Shown in pieces: positions 43,636-52,854 of a stretch of 64,000 bases of DNA (position 1 is its first letter; each line of letters opens with the position of its first letter). The notes below the pieces were generated by a model. It made no database searches. It worked only from the letters and a program-made list of their open reading frames with translations, and was not told the origin of the DNA. This DNA is from Robiginitalea aurantiaca. GTDB taxonomy: Bacteria > Bacteroidota > Bacteroidia > Flavobacteriales > Flavobacteriaceae. The stretch lies in assembly GCF_030380815.1 (NCBI RefSeq), contig NZ_JAUDUY010000010.1:16442-80441 (forward strand), given 5' to 3'. Made by a program: the position numbers and the translations under genes.

Positions 43636-44415
43636 CTAGTGTTCGATTGTGAGCAGGGGAGTTGAGGATTGTTGGGCCAGAATACGGGTAAGACGTCCCT
43701 CTGAAGGCGTTCCTTTTTTTACGTGTTTGTTGGGTAAAATCGTAACCAAGTCAATATCGTGGGCGTCTACGTAGTCAAAAATTCCTGCAACCACATCTTC
43801 ATTCTTGATATAGACATGATGGGAATAAAATGATTCCAGATAGTATTCCAAAAGGTGTTCATTCCGCTCTTCCGGTTCCGTGTACCCAAAATGATCAGAT
43901 TCCGAGGCAATGGTCAGTACGGTTACCGAAGCATTAAAACGTCGGGCAATCTGCAAAAGGGTGTGAAGCAAATTCGGATCATCGATTTCATTGGAACCCA
44001 GGACCAATGCAATCCGGCCTAATTTAAACTCCTCCTCTGTCCCTGAAGGAACCACAAGCACGGGAAACATTGCCTTTAAAACCAATTCTGCAGTTTTTGT
44101 ATTGGCATCAGCCTTGCTGGAACCCTCAGTGCCCATGATCACCATATCCGCCTTTTCTTCTGTACATTTCTCCAGTAACCCGTCAACAGAGCCTGGGATG
44201 AGCGTGGTCCATGATAATTCGCCCTGGAAGATTCTTGAGATTCCGGATGAAATCCGGGTTCGCGCTTCTTCAAATCGTTCAGGGTCTTCTTGGTCTGCGA
44301 TCAGACAGAACTGCAAATCGACACCGGGAAGGGAACCCGCGTAATCAATAGCATACCGCACCCCATGTTCAGATGCTTTAGAGAAATCATAGGGTACCAG
44401 GATTCTTTTATTCAT
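43636..44415 (-). CDS. Universal stress protein, tandem domains
   Basis: The 259-residue protein has two UspA-like halves. The first (about 1-125) opens with KRILVPYDFSKASEHGVRYA and has VIMGTEGSSKA, a degenerate form of the ATP-binding G-x2-G-x9-G-S/T, and FPVLVVPSG. The second (about 130-259) ends with STPLLTIEH. Proteins of this type act in stress survival in the cytoplasm, with or without ATP binding. It stands alone, between the phosphorylase-like gene and the pirin gene. Confidence 0.85.
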   Translation of the reverse strand: MNKRILVPYDFSKASEHGVRYAIDYAGSLPGVDLQFCLIADQEDPERFEEARTRISSGISRIFQGELSWTTLIPGSVDGLLEKCTEEKADMVIMGTEGSSKADANTKTAELVLKAMFPVLVVPSGTEEEFKLGRIALVLGSNEIDDPNLLHTLLQIARRFNASVTVLTIASESDHFGYTEPEERNEHLLEYYLESFYSHHVYIKNEDVVAGIFDYVDAHDIDLVTILPNKHVKKGTPSEGRLTRILAQQSSTPLLTIEH

Positions 44416-44517
44416 GTGTTCAAGTACGTAAGGGTTAAAGACAGAGGTAAATCTAACACCTCTTTGTATGAAATGACATGATAAAACTCATTTTTTTTAC
44501 CCTTAACCGCTGATTAT

Positions 44518-45231
44518 TCAATTGGACATCGGTACTTCAATCAGCAATACCCTGCTGTCTTCCTCGAAGGCAAATTCAAGAGTTTCGGCATCCCAAATAC
44601 CAAGGGCGTCTCTTCGATTAAGGGTTTCATCTGCCATTCTGAGCCTGCCTTCCAATAGAAAAACATATACCCCGTTTCCCGGTTCGCGGATTTTGTATGT
44701 CGTTGAAGTTGTGCCCTGAAAATCTCCCATATGGAACCAGGTATCCTGGTATACCCATAAGCCCTTGTGCTTTCCTTCCGGGCCAAGTATTGTATGCCAG
44801 GTTTTTTTGAGATCCTCAGGGTTAAGGGAAACTTGATCGTATCTGGGGGTAACATTGACCTTATTTGGCACAATCCAGATCTGTAAAAAAGCGACTTCCC
44901 GGTCTTTGTTTTTGTTGTACTCACTGTGGCTGACTCCGGTTCCAGCACTCATTACCTGTACATCGCCTTCCCGGATTACGGTAGTGTTTCCCATACTGTC
45001 TTTATGTTCGAGATCCCCTTGGAGTGGAATGGAAATAATCTCCATATTTCGGTGCGGATGTGTGCCGAATCCCATACCCGGGGCAACACGATCGTCATTC
45101 AGTACGCGAAGTGTCCCGAATTGCATTCTCTCTGGATTGTAGTAATTTGCAAAACTAAAGCTGTGGTAACTTTCAAGCCATCCATGGTTCGCATGGCCCC
45201 TATCACCTGATCTTTGAAGCATTTTTTTCAT
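44518..45231 (-). CDS. Pirin family protein
   Basis: The 237-residue bicupin has the pirin signature FGTHPHRNMEIISI, in which the two His and the Glu are metal ligands, and VQVMSAGTGVSHSEYN with a further His. Bacterial pirins bind iron; some act as quercetinases or redox regulators, but the substrate here is unknown. The N terminus MKKMLQRSGDRGHANHGWL (19 residues) supports ATG 45231 rather than an ATG 42 bases upstream. It appears to be transcribed alone. Confidence 0.9.
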   Translation of the reverse strand: MKKMLQRSGDRGHANHGWLESYHSFSFANYYNPERMQFGTLRVLNDDRVAPGMGFGTHPHRNMEIISIPLQGDLEHKDSMGNTTVIREGDVQVMSAGTGVSHSEYNKNKDREVAFLQIWIVPNKVNVTPRYDQVSLNPEDLKKTWHTILGPEGKHKGLWVYQDTWFHMGDFQGTTSTTYKIREPGNGVYVFLLEGRLRMADETLNRRDALGIWDAETLEFAFEEDSRVLLIEVPMSN

Positions 45232-45459
45232 ATGATGTGGGTCTAATTGACGGACAAGATACAAATCCGGCATGCGATTTGGTTATAAGGAAAGGTTAAA
45301 GGGAGCTGCCTGCAGTAGGAAGGGAATTGAGGATGCAATGCTGCAAGTGGGTTGCAAACTGGAGATCGTGTTTGATGGGGAATTCCCCTCCCTCCCCAAG
45401 CCTAAGGTATTACCCTTGGCTGCATTAACCTATCAGCGGGATTTGTTAAGAAAAATAAG

Positions 45460-45861
45460 ATGCAACAAAGGCCTTCAGACATTGAAAAGAATCACCCGGA
45501 AGGCAGCCTGGTTTTTGTCTGGAATGCGGACGCCGGGATCCTCAATGCGGTAAAGGATAGCCTTCATAAATGGATTAGCCCCGAAACCTATTCCTGTCGC
45601 CTCTGTGAATTAACACATGGATTTGCAAAGGAAAAAAAAGCATGGAGGACGTTTTTGGACTCCGTTGGAAAACCCGTCTTTTTCTACTATCGGGATACTT
45701 TTGATCAGACGGGCATTTCAGGTGACTTTCCCTATGCCTTCCCTCTTGTTTTGGAACGAAACAAGAGTCAGTGGAAGAAATTACTTGGCCCTGACCAATT
45801 TGTTGAAATTACAACGCTTGAAGGGTTAATCCGCGCACTGGAACAAAACCTTAGATCGTAA
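45460..45861 (+). CDS. Conserved hypothetical protein with CxxC motif
   Basis: The 133-residue protein has no signal peptide or membrane helix. It opens with SLVFVWNADAGILNAVKDSLHK, then YSCRLCELTHG with a C-x-x-C pair, and a strand-turn-helix region VFFYYRDTF. Similar proteins occur in flavobacteria and other bacteria without assigned function. The Cys pair could bind metal or be redox active, but only two cysteines are seen. I could not identify it further. The 228 bases upstream contain no recognisable gene. Confidence 0.65.
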   Translation: MQQRPSDIEKNHPEGSLVFVWNADAGILNAVKDSLHKWISPETYSCRLCELTHGFAKEKKAWRTFLDSVGKPVFFYYRDTFDQTGISGDFPYAFPLVLERNKSQWKKLLGPDQFVEITTLEGLIRALEQNLRS

Positions 45862-45939
45862 TGCAGTCAGAGTAGCAGGAATGTGAAAGGAAATTGCGTG
45901 AACAGATGTTATCTTGAATTAAGGGGTGGGGGGTACCCC

Positions 45940-46560
45940 CTAAAACCTGGATTGCGAAGCCCGAAACCCTTCATTAATTTCCCCTATATACTTCAACAAT
46001 TCCTCTCCACCCAGTGTTTTGGAAGATGATGTGACAAAATGCGGGGGTACCTCTACCCAGCCGGCGGCCTGCATTTCTCCGAAATACATCTTAATGGCCT
46101 CATCCCTTGCGCCTGGTTTCAGTTTATCAGCCTTTGTAAAGACTAAGGCAAAGGGGATCCCTTTGGAATTGAGCCATTCCATGAATTCCAAATCAATAGG
46201 AAGGGGGGCATGGCGAATATCGATAAGAAGGAAGGCATTCAGGAGTTGGCTCCTTTGGGTAAAATAGCGGGTGATGAATTTCTGGAAGCGCGCTTTATCT
46301 TTTTTTGAGGTTCGCGCATATCCATATCCGGGTAAGTCGACCAAAAACCAGTTGTCATTGATTTTGAAATGATTGATCAACTGGGTTTTACCCGGACGGC
46401 CAGAGGTTTTTGCCAACCCTTTACGCTGGGTGAGCATATTGATCAGGGAAGACTTCCCTACATTGGAACGCCCGATAAATGCGTATTCTGGTAAGGGCTC
46501 CGAAGGGCACTTTCCCACGTCTGTATTGCTGCAAAGAAATTCTGCTGAGGTTATTTTCAT
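45940..46560 (-). CDS. engB: Ribosome biogenesis GTP-binding protein EngB (YihA/YsxC)
   Basis: EngB is a small essential GTPase for assembly of the large ribosomal subunit. The 206 residues contain G1 GRSNVGKSSLIN, G3 DLPGYGYA and G4 TKADKL, with KTSGRPGKTQLINHF between them as in all family members. The C-terminal IGEINEGF tail is usual. The length is normal. It is followed on the same strand, 59 bases away upstream in transcription order, by the alpha/beta hydrolase gene. Confidence 0.94.
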   Translation of the reverse strand: MKITSAEFLCSNTDVGKCPSEPLPEYAFIGRSNVGKSSLINMLTQRKGLAKTSGRPGKTQLINHFKINDNWFLVDLPGYGYARTSKKDKARFQKFITRYFTQRSQLLNAFLLIDIRHAPLPIDLEFMEWLNSKGIPFALVFTKADKLKPGARDEAIKMYFGEMQAAGWVEVPPHFVTSSSKTLGGEELLKYIGEINEGFRASQSRF

Positions 46561-46619
46561 ACTGCATTACCTTAGGAACCGGTTGGTGTTACCAGGTGTA
46601 TTGATCGTAGATAACCCCT

Positions 46620-47384
46620 CTAGAAACCGCGTTGCTGTAACCAGGCATGCAGAATCGTATTGAATTCTCCCGGATGCTCCATCATGGGAGCGTGGCCGCA
46701 TTTGGGTATCCAGAACAAATCGGAATCCGGAAGTAACTCATGGAATTCTTCCGCTACATTTGGAGGGGTTACGGAGTCGTTTTCACCCCATATAATACAG
46801 GTTGGGGTATTCATTTTCGGAAGGTCCTTGGCCATATTATGGCGAATAGCGCTCTTGGCAATCGAAAGGGTTTTAACCAGTTTCATCCGGTCGTTGACGG
46901 TTTCAAAAACTTCGTCGACTATTTCTTTGGTGGCAACCTCGGGATTGTAAAAAACATCCTGTGCCTTCTTCTTGATGAATTCGTAATCCCCACGTTTCGG
47001 ATATCCATCGCCCATAGCACTTTCGTACAATCCGGAGCTCCCTGTAATTACAAGGGCTTTGACCATCTCAGGATAAAGCTTGGTATGTAATAAGCCAATA
47101 TGCCCCCCCAGGGAATTCCCCAACAGGATTACATTTTCCAACCCTTTAAATTCGATAAAACGCTCCAGGTACTTGGCAAAACTTTTGACATTGGTCTTCA
47201 GGAGCGGCATCCCGTATATCGGAAGCTCGGGAACCAAAACCTTATATCCTTTTTCAGGAAAGTAGTCTGTAACGCCGTGAAAGTTACTGAGGCCTCCCAT
47301 TAAACCGTGTAAGATGATCAGTGGAGTACCTTCACCAGTTTCGATATACCGGTAATTTCCTTCTTTCTTAATCTGATTTCCCAT
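46620..47384 (-). CDS. Alpha/beta hydrolase
   Basis: The 254-residue enzyme has the alpha/beta-hydrolase fold: oxyanion segment LHGLMGG, nucleophile elbow GNSLGGH (Ser about residue 92), acid in WGENDSVTPP and His in CGHAPMMEHP. The substrate is unknown; C-C bond hydrolases and esterases of this size look alike. ATG 47384 is chosen because a TATATTTG -7 element lies at 47411-47418, which would fall inside a longer reading from 47423. engB lies 59 bases downstream and may share the transcript. Confidence 0.85.
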   Translation of the reverse strand: MGNQIKKEGNYRYIETGEGTPLIILHGLMGGLSNFHGVTDYFPEKGYKVLVPELPIYGMPLLKTNVKSFAKYLERFIEFKGLENVILLGNSLGGHIGLLHTKLYPEMVKALVITGSSGLYESAMGDGYPKRGDYEFIKKKAQDVFYNPEVATKEIVDEVFETVNDRMKLVKTLSIAKSAIRHNMAKDLPKMNTPTCIIWGENDSVTPPNVAEEFHELLPDSDLFWIPKCGHAPMMEHPGEFNTILHAWLQQRGF

Positions 47385-47410
47385 GGGGTCTCTGCCTGCT
47401 TTTTCGTTGG

Positions 47411-47418
47411 CAAATATA
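47411..47418 (-). promoter_or_regulatory. -7 promoter element for the alpha/beta hydrolase gene
   Basis: On the minus strand these bases read TATATTTG, a perfect flavobacterial -7 element, 26 bases before the chosen start. I see no convincing TTG at the right distance upstream, so the -33 part is unassigned. Confidence 0.45.
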
Positions 47419-47579
47419 GACATTTCCCCCTAATGGCACTCCTTAGGGTCATGCATCATTTGGGTATTGCGGTAGGACATTTAAGTAGCGATTTACCTGT
47501 GAAGGGTTTCTGAGGTCAATGTGATTTTAACAAAGAAGAAGGGGAAACGGGCTATATGGGGTGAAATTTGTCAACAAAG

Positions 47580-47604
47580 TGGTAGTTTGTGGTAAAATGT
47601 GGTA
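47580..47604 (+). promoter_or_regulatory. Putative MraZ operator: three TGGTA direct repeats
   Basis: TGGTA occurs at 47580-47584, 47590-47594 and 47600-47604, that is three copies separated by exactly five bases (one helical turn). MraZ in E. coli binds TGGGN repeats with the same five-base spacing ahead of its own dcw operon. The repeats end 10 bases before the mraZ -7 element, a position suited to repression. The change from TGGGN to TGGTA is the novel part. Confidence 0.75.
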
Positions 47605-47614
47605 ATAATTTCTA

Positions 47615-47622
47615 TATATTTG
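47615..47622 (+). promoter_or_regulatory. -7 promoter element of the dcw cluster (mraZ)
   Basis: TATATTTG at 47615-47622 is a perfect TAnnTTTG element. A TTG at 47587-47589 is 25 bases upstream, slightly far for a -33 element, and lies within the TGGTA repeat block. Transcription would begin near 47629, giving a 24-base leader. Confidence 0.6.
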
Positions 47623-47652
47623 AGTTTTAATTAACAAATCAACCAGCCTTCT

Positions 47653-48117
47653 GTGACCTCTATTATAGGTACATATGAGTGTAAAGCCGATGCCAAGGGC
47701 CGCGTTATGCTGCCTGTTGCCCTGAAGAACCAGATGGTTCCCTTCATGAATCAGGGGTTTGTAATCAAGCGTTCGGTTTTCCAGCCTTGTCTGGAACTCT
47801 ATCCAATGTCGGAGTGGGATGGTTTGATGACACAATTGAACCGTAAGAACCGGTTCAAGAAAAAGAATAATGATTTTATCAGGCGATTTACCGCAGGAGT
47901 AAAAATTGTGGAAATCGACGCTACCGGACGACTGCTGATACCCAAAAACCTGATAGCTGTTGCGGGTATTGGACGAGAAGTGGTGCTGAGCTCGGCGATT
48001 AATATCATCGAAATCTGGGATAAAGAGGCGTATGAGCAGGTGCTGGAGGAAACGGCTTCTGATTTTGCAGATCTCGCTGAAGAGGTGATGGGGGATGATG
48101 GAGACTCCGTATCATAG
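47653..48117 (+). CDS. mraZ: Transcriptional regulator MraZ, GTG start
   Basis: MraZ represses its own operon, the division and cell-wall cluster. The 154 residues hold two SpoVT/AbrB-like half-domains, each with a D-x-x-G-R motif: CKADAKGRVMLP and EIDATGRLLIP. The conserved LNRKNRFKKKNNDFIRRF links them. The GTG at 47653 opens the standard TSIIGTYECK. It is the first gene of the cluster, just downstream of three TGGTA repeats at 47580-47604 that are candidates for its binding site. It overlaps rsmH by 23 bases. Confidence 0.94.
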   Translation: MTSIIGTYECKADAKGRVMLPVALKNQMVPFMNQGFVIKRSVFQPCLELYPMSEWDGLMTQLNRKNRFKKKNNDFIRRFTAGVKIVEIDATGRLLIPKNLIAVAGIGREVVLSSAINIIEIWDKEAYEQVLEETASDFADLAEEVMGDDGDSVS

Positions 48118-49021
48118 ACCGGTATTACTGCATCAAACCGTTGAAGGCCTCGCGGTCGTTGAAAACGGTATTTATGTGGACGTCACCTTTGGAGGTGGCG
48201 GGCACAGTATGGAGATATTGAAAAGATTGGGGCCGGAAGGCAGGCTTTTTGCCTTTGACCAGGATGAAGCGGCCCTTGCGAATAAACCTGACGATAGCCG
48301 TTTTGAATTAATCAGTGCGAATTTCAGGTATATACGACAGTATTTGAAGTTCTATGGCATTTTGAAAGTTGATGGAATCCTGGGGGATTTCGGAGTCTCC
48401 TCCCACCAGTTTGATCAGGCGGAGCGCGGCTTTTCCACCCGTTTTAACGCAAACCTGGATATGCGGATGAATCAAAAGGAGTCCCTCTCTGCGAAGGAGA
48501 TGGTCAATACCTATTCCGAGGCGCGAATCCGGGAGGTGTTATCCAGATATGGAGAACTCAAGCGATCCCCGGCAATAGCCCGGGCAATCACAGCATCCAG
48601 AGCGGAAAAACCCATTGAAACCACCGAGGAACTGAATGCAATTCTTCGTCCTTTTTTACAGCGAGGGAAGGAGCATAAAGGACTGGCTCAGGCCTATCAG
48701 GCGATTCGGATAGAGGTGAACCAGGAATTGATCGCGCTTCAGGAACTGCTGATGCAGTCTGTTGAATTGTTGCGCTACGGAGGTCGCCTGAGTCTGATTA
48801 GTTACCATTCCCTGGAGGATCGGTTGGTTAAGCGTTTCATCCGGAGCGGAAATTTTGAAGGTGTGGTTGAAAAAGATTTCTATGGAAACCCACTTGCACC
48901 TTTTAAAGCAATAGGCAAACCGGTTACCCCATCAGCTGAAGAAGTCAGCGCCAACCCCCGAGCTCGTAGTGCACGGTTGCGGGTTGCGGAAAGAATAGAA
49001 GTTAACACTAAAAACCAGTAA
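48095..49021 (+). CDS. rsmH: 16S rRNA (cytosine-1402-N4)-methyltransferase
   Basis: RsmH (MraW) methylates N4 of C1402 in the ribosomal P site using SAM. The 308 residues open YHRPVLLHQTVEGL and contain the SAM-binding VDVTFGGGGHS, DGILGDFGVSSHQFDQAERGF in two halves, and the late SYHSLEDRLVKRF. The length is standard. It begins within mraZ, so translation is probably coupled. It is in the dcw cluster in nearly all bacteria. Confidence 0.95.
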   Translation: MMETPYHRPVLLHQTVEGLAVVENGIYVDVTFGGGGHSMEILKRLGPEGRLFAFDQDEAALANKPDDSRFELISANFRYIRQYLKFYGILKVDGILGDFGVSSHQFDQAERGFSTRFNANLDMRMNQKESLSAKEMVNTYSEARIREVLSRYGELKRSPAIARAITASRAEKPIETTEELNAILRPFLQRGKEHKGLAQAYQAIRIEVNQELIALQELLMQSVELLRYGGRLSLISYHSLEDRLVKRFIRSGNFEGVVEKDFYGNPLAPFKAIGKPVTPSAEEVSANPRARSARLRVAERIEVNTKNQ

Positions 49022-49024
49022 GGA

Positions 49025-49345
49025 ATGAAAAAGAGTCTGGTATCCTTGCTTAAGGGGCGGTTTTTGGTCAGTGGAGACGCTCCCAAGAACTGGCTTTTCA
49101 TCGTTTTTGCCTCCCTTCTGGCAACGGTAATGATTGCCAGTTCACATTCGGCGGACCGAAAAGTACACGAAATAGCTGCCTTAAACGAGGAAGTTAAACA
49201 ATTGAGAAGCGAGTTTGTGGAGGTGCGCTCTAAAGTGCAGCGTCTGAAATTGGAATCCACCATACGGGAATCTGTTTATGCGGACGGACTCCTGCCCGCG
49301 GAATCGCCACCTGTAAAAATAATCGTAGCCAAAACTGAACCCTGA
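49025..49345 (+). CDS. ftsL: Cell division protein FtsL-like
   Basis: The 106-residue protein has an N-terminal cytoplasmic segment, a transmembrane helix at about residues 23-40 (NWLFIVFASLLATVMIAS) and a short periplasmic coiled coil (VHEIAALNEEVKQLRSEF). Sequence identity within FtsL is always low, so size, topology and position between rsmH and the FtsI gene support the call. It would form a complex with FtsQ and FtsB and help activate septal wall synthesis. It starts three bases after rsmH. Confidence 0.85.
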   Translation: MKKSLVSLLKGRFLVSGDAPKNWLFIVFASLLATVMIASSHSADRKVHEIAALNEEVKQLRSEFVEVRSKVQRLKLESTIRESVYADGLLPAESPPVKIIVAKTEP

Positions 49346-49347
49346 AC

Positions 49348-51354
49348 GTGTCCTTTACCTCAAAACACATATTGATTCGATTGTATCTGGTTTCCGGAGG
49401 GATGTTTCTATTCGCAGTTGCCGTAATGGTTAAGCTGATTGACATACAAACGGCAGACGGCGATAAGTACAGAGAACTGGCCATGAAACGGACAGAAAAA
49501 ATGTTCACCATTGAGCCTACCCGGGGGAACTTATATTCAAATGACGGGAGTCTGCTGGCAACCTCGGTTTCCCGATACACCATTCGGTTTGATGCTGTAA
49601 CGGTTTCGGCCCCGGATTTTGAAGCCGGGGTAGGTCCGCTGTCCAGAGAGCTCTCAGAATTGCTTGGAAAACCGGCTTCTCATTATGAGAAAATATTGCG
49701 GAAGGCACGGGCTTCCAAAGACCGTTATGCTTTGATTGCCAGAAATCTGGACTACTCCCAGTATATGGCCGTACAGGAATTTCCACTTTTTAAACTGGGG
49801 CCGTATAAGGGTGGAATGATCTCCGAACAGAAAATCGTGCGGGAGCATCCCCTGGGTAAAATTGCCGAGCGTAGCGTGGGTTATGAGCGATTTGATGAGA
49901 ACGGTTACGCTACCCGAGTTGGGCTTGAAGGGGCCTTCGGAAGGTACTTAAGGGGAATTGAAGGCAAACGCCTCAAACAAAAAATTGCCAAAGGACAATG
50001 GAAGCCCATTGGTCTGGACAATATCATTGAGCCTCAGGACGGGTACGATGTGATTTCAACCATCGATATCAACATACAGGATATCGCCCACCATGCGCTC
50101 CTCGGCCAGCTCGAACACTACAAAGCAGAACACGGGACGGTTATCGTGATGGAGACGGCTACAGGTGAGATCAAAGCGATTAGTAATCTGGGTCGTACCG
50201 ATGAGGATACCTACTACGAAAGACTGAACTATGCCATTGGGGAGTCCCATGAGCCCGGTTCAACCTTTAAACTAATGTCCCTGGTGGCTGCCATGGAAGA
50301 TGGCAAGCTGGATACCAGTACGGTAGTGGATACAGAGAAGGGGACCTGGAAGATTTACGATCGGGTCGTACGGGATTCCCGTCGCGGCGGATATGGAAAA
50401 ATAAGTGTGGGCAAGGCATTCGAGGTTTCTTCAAACACTGCTTTTGCCAAAATGATCCACGAAAATTACAAGGACGATCCCAGTGCATTTACCGATCGAC
50501 TTAAGTCCATGGGTCTGGATAAGGAGCTCGGCATGCCTATAAAGGGAGAGGGTAAACCTGTATTAAGGAGTCCGGGTGATAAGGGATGGTCGGGAATTTC
50601 GCTCGCATGGATGTCACATGGATACGAAGTTTCCCTGACGCCTTTGCAGACACTCGCCTTTTACAATGCCATTGCGAATAACGGGGAGCTCGTGCGGCCG
50701 AGACTTATAAAGGAGGTACGCGAATGGAACCGCACGGTTGCCCATTTTGATAAGGATGTCCTCAATCCTGAAATTTGTTCTCAGGCCACTGTAAAAAAGG
50801 TGCAGCAGTTGCTCAGGAATGTCGTAGCGAGTCCGGAGGGGACAGGTCATGGCCTGGAATCCCCCTTTTTGACCCTGGCAGGAAAGACCGGTACGGCTCA
50901 AAAGAATTACGCCTCGAAAGATCCTGATAAACTGGGCTATATTTCTACTTTCGCCGGTTACTTCCCGGCTGACAAACCCGAGTATTCCTGTATTGTAGTG
51001 ATTCACGAACCGGACAAGAGTGTCGGCTACTACGGGGCAGATGTCGCAGGTCCTGTCTTCAGATCAGTAGCCCGGAAGATTACCTCTAATAAACCGGTCG
51101 AAACCAAGCTGAAAAGCCTTGCAATCTCTTCTTCGGTTCTTGAAAAATCCTATTCAGGGTATTACGAATTATCTCAGGAGCCCTTTGAAGCGGTTCCCGA
51201 TTTAAGAGGCATGAGCGGAATGGACGCAGTATCCCTGCTGGAAAATCTCGGGGTTGAAGTGGAAATTCGCGGGAATGGAAAGGTGAAGAAACAATCTGTT
51301 TCCAAAGGAACAGACTTGAAGAAAGTCAAAAAAATTGTACTGGAACTCTCATGA
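49348..51354 (+). CDS. ftsI: Division-specific penicillin-binding protein (FtsI/PBP3) with PASTA domain
   Basis: This septal peptidoglycan transpeptidase has a membrane anchor (about residues 9-30), a dimerisation domain and a transpeptidase domain. The active site is S305-T-F-K308 in EPGSTFKLMS, with SSN in EVSSNTAFAKM and KTG in LAGKTGTAQ. A single C-terminal PASTA domain (about 610-668, VPDLRGMSGMDAVSLLENLG) is added, more typical of Gram-positive PBPs but regular in Bacteroidota. Translation starts at GTG 49348, two bases after ftsL. It overlaps murE by four bases. Confidence 0.93.
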   Translation: MSFTSKHILIRLYLVSGGMFLFAVAVMVKLIDIQTADGDKYRELAMKRTEKMFTIEPTRGNLYSNDGSLLATSVSRYTIRFDAVTVSAPDFEAGVGPLSRELSELLGKPASHYEKILRKARASKDRYALIARNLDYSQYMAVQEFPLFKLGPYKGGMISEQKIVREHPLGKIAERSVGYERFDENGYATRVGLEGAFGRYLRGIEGKRLKQKIAKGQWKPIGLDNIIEPQDGYDVISTIDINIQDIAHHALLGQLEHYKAEHGTVIVMETATGEIKAISNLGRTDEDTYYERLNYAIGESHEPGSTFKLMSLVAAMEDGKLDTSTVVDTEKGTWKIYDRVVRDSRRGGYGKISVGKAFEVSSNTAFAKMIHENYKDDPSAFTDRLKSMGLDKELGMPIKGEGKPVLRSPGDKGWSGISLAWMSHGYEVSLTPLQTLAFYNAIANNGELVRPRLIKEVREWNRTVAHFDKDVLNPEICSQATVKKVQQLLRNVVASPEGTGHGLESPFLTLAGKTGTAQKNYASKDPDKLGYISTFAGYFPADKPEYSCIVVIHEPDKSVGYYGADVAGPVFRSVARKITSNKPVETKLKSLAISSSVLEKSYSGYYELSQEPFEAVPDLRGMSGMDAVSLLENLGVEVEIRGNGKVKKQSVSKGTDLKKVKKIVLELS

Positions 51355-52820
51355 AACAGCTTAAAGACTTGTTGTTTGGGGTTTCTATTTCTGCCGTAAG
51401 CGGTTCGACTGCCATTGCGGTTGGCGATCTGTGTTTTGACTCGAGGAAAGTAGGTGAAGGGGACGTGTTTATAGCCATAAAGGGCGTTGAGGCCGACGGC
51501 CATCGTTTTGTGGATGGAGCAACCCGGAAAGGGGCCAAAGCAGTGGTGTGTGAAACCATGCCGGAAACCCTGAATGATGGGGTGACCTATGTGCAGGTAT
51601 CCGATAGTCAGCAGGCCCTGGCAATTATGGCTTCAAACTTCTACGGCAATCCCTCAAAAAACCTCCGACTGGTCGGGGTAACCGGTACCAATGGCAAGAC
51701 TACGGTCAGTACACTCCTTTACCATCTTTTTAAGACTGCGGGTTATAAAGTTGGTCTTATCAGCACCATTCGGATCATGGTGGATGATACCGAATACGAA
51801 ACAAACCTGACCACCCCGGATGCCCTGACGATTAACCGGCATTTATCGCTGATGAATCAGGACGGAGTAGAGTTCTGTTTTATGGAGGTGAGTTCTCATG
51901 GCATTGCGCAGCGAAGAGCAGAGGGTCTGCGCTTTGAAGGTGCAGTATTCACGAACCTCACCCACGATCATCTGGACTACCACAAGACCTTTGCGGCTTA
52001 CCGGGATACCAAGAAAAAGCTATTTGACGGCTTGCCTAAAACCGCATTTGCCCTCACGAATTCGGACGATAAGAACGGCCTGGTGATGATTCAGAATACA
52101 CAGGCGCGCAAATATACCTATGCACTGAAGACTTATGGGGATTTCAGGGCGCAGATTCTCGAACAGCAGCTGGATGGCCAATTGCTCAAGATTGAGGAAC
52201 ACGAAGTCTGGACAAAGCTCATCGGAGCTTTTAACGCCTACAACGTCCTTGCTATTTACGCTACGGCTAGTCTCCTGGGGCTGGAGTCTATGGAAATCCT
52301 GCAGGGAATCAGTCAACTGCGCAATGTAGATGGACGGTTTCAGCATTTTGTATCAAAAAAAAGAATTACGGCAATTGTCGATTATGCCCACACGCCGGAC
52401 GCACTTAAAAATGTGTTGACAACAATCAACGCATTGAGGACTGGAAATGAAAACGTCATCACCGTAGTGGGGTGTGGTGGTGATCGTGACAAGTCTAAGC
52501 GTCCGGTAATGGGGCATATTGCCTCACAAATGAGTAATACGGCACTATTCACTTCAGATAATCCAAGATCGGAGAATCCGGGAGTAATAATCCGTGAGAT
52601 GGAAGCTGGGGTGGAGGCTCAAAACCTTCGAAAAATCGTGTCCATAGAGGATCGCCGGCAGGCGATACGCACGGCTTGCAAACTGGCCAACCCGGGCGAT
52701 ATTATTCTCATTGCGGGAAAAGGCCATGAAACCTATCAGGAGGTCAATGGCGTTCGAAAAGCGTTTGACGATTACAAGATCGTCAGGGAAGAATTGGAAA
52801 AACAAGAGGCAAACGCCTGA
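51351..52820 (+). CDS. murE: UDP-MurNAc-tripeptide synthetase MurE (meso-diaminopimelate type)
   Basis: MurE adds the third amino acid to the cell-wall precursor. The 489 residues include the ATP-binding VTGTNGKTTVSTLLY (about residue 110), FMEVSSHGIAQRR and DYAHTPDALKNVL. The DNPR motif in FTSDNPRSENPG (about residue 400) indicates meso-diaminopimelate rather than lysine. The length is standard. It overlaps the ftsI stop by four bases and is followed by mraY after 34 bases. murF, often next, is missing from this cluster. Confidence 0.95.
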   Translation: MKQLKDLLFGVSISAVSGSTAIAVGDLCFDSRKVGEGDVFIAIKGVEADGHRFVDGATRKGAKAVVCETMPETLNDGVTYVQVSDSQQALAIMASNFYGNPSKNLRLVGVTGTNGKTTVSTLLYHLFKTAGYKVGLISTIRIMVDDTEYETNLTTPDALTINRHLSLMNQDGVEFCFMEVSSHGIAQRRAEGLRFEGAVFTNLTHDHLDYHKTFAAYRDTKKKLFDGLPKTAFALTNSDDKNGLVMIQNTQARKYTYALKTYGDFRAQILEQQLDGQLLKIEEHEVWTKLIGAFNAYNVLAIYATASLLGLESMEILQGISQLRNVDGRFQHFVSKKRITAIVDYAHTPDALKNVLTTINALRTGNENVITVVGCGGDRDKSKRPVMGHIASQMSNTALFTSDNPRSENPGVIIREMEAGVEAQNLRKIVSIEDRRQAIRTACKLANPGDIILIAGKGHETYQEVNGVRKAFDDYKIVREELEKQEANA

Positions 52821-52854
52821 TAGGCGGTGCCAATAATTTATAACAAAAGGTCAG

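Noticed and set aside
45272..45553. A 93-codon plus-strand frame overlapping the conserved hypothetical gene at 45460
   Set aside because: It overlaps the better-supported frame out of register, is unusually basic and has no recognisable fold.
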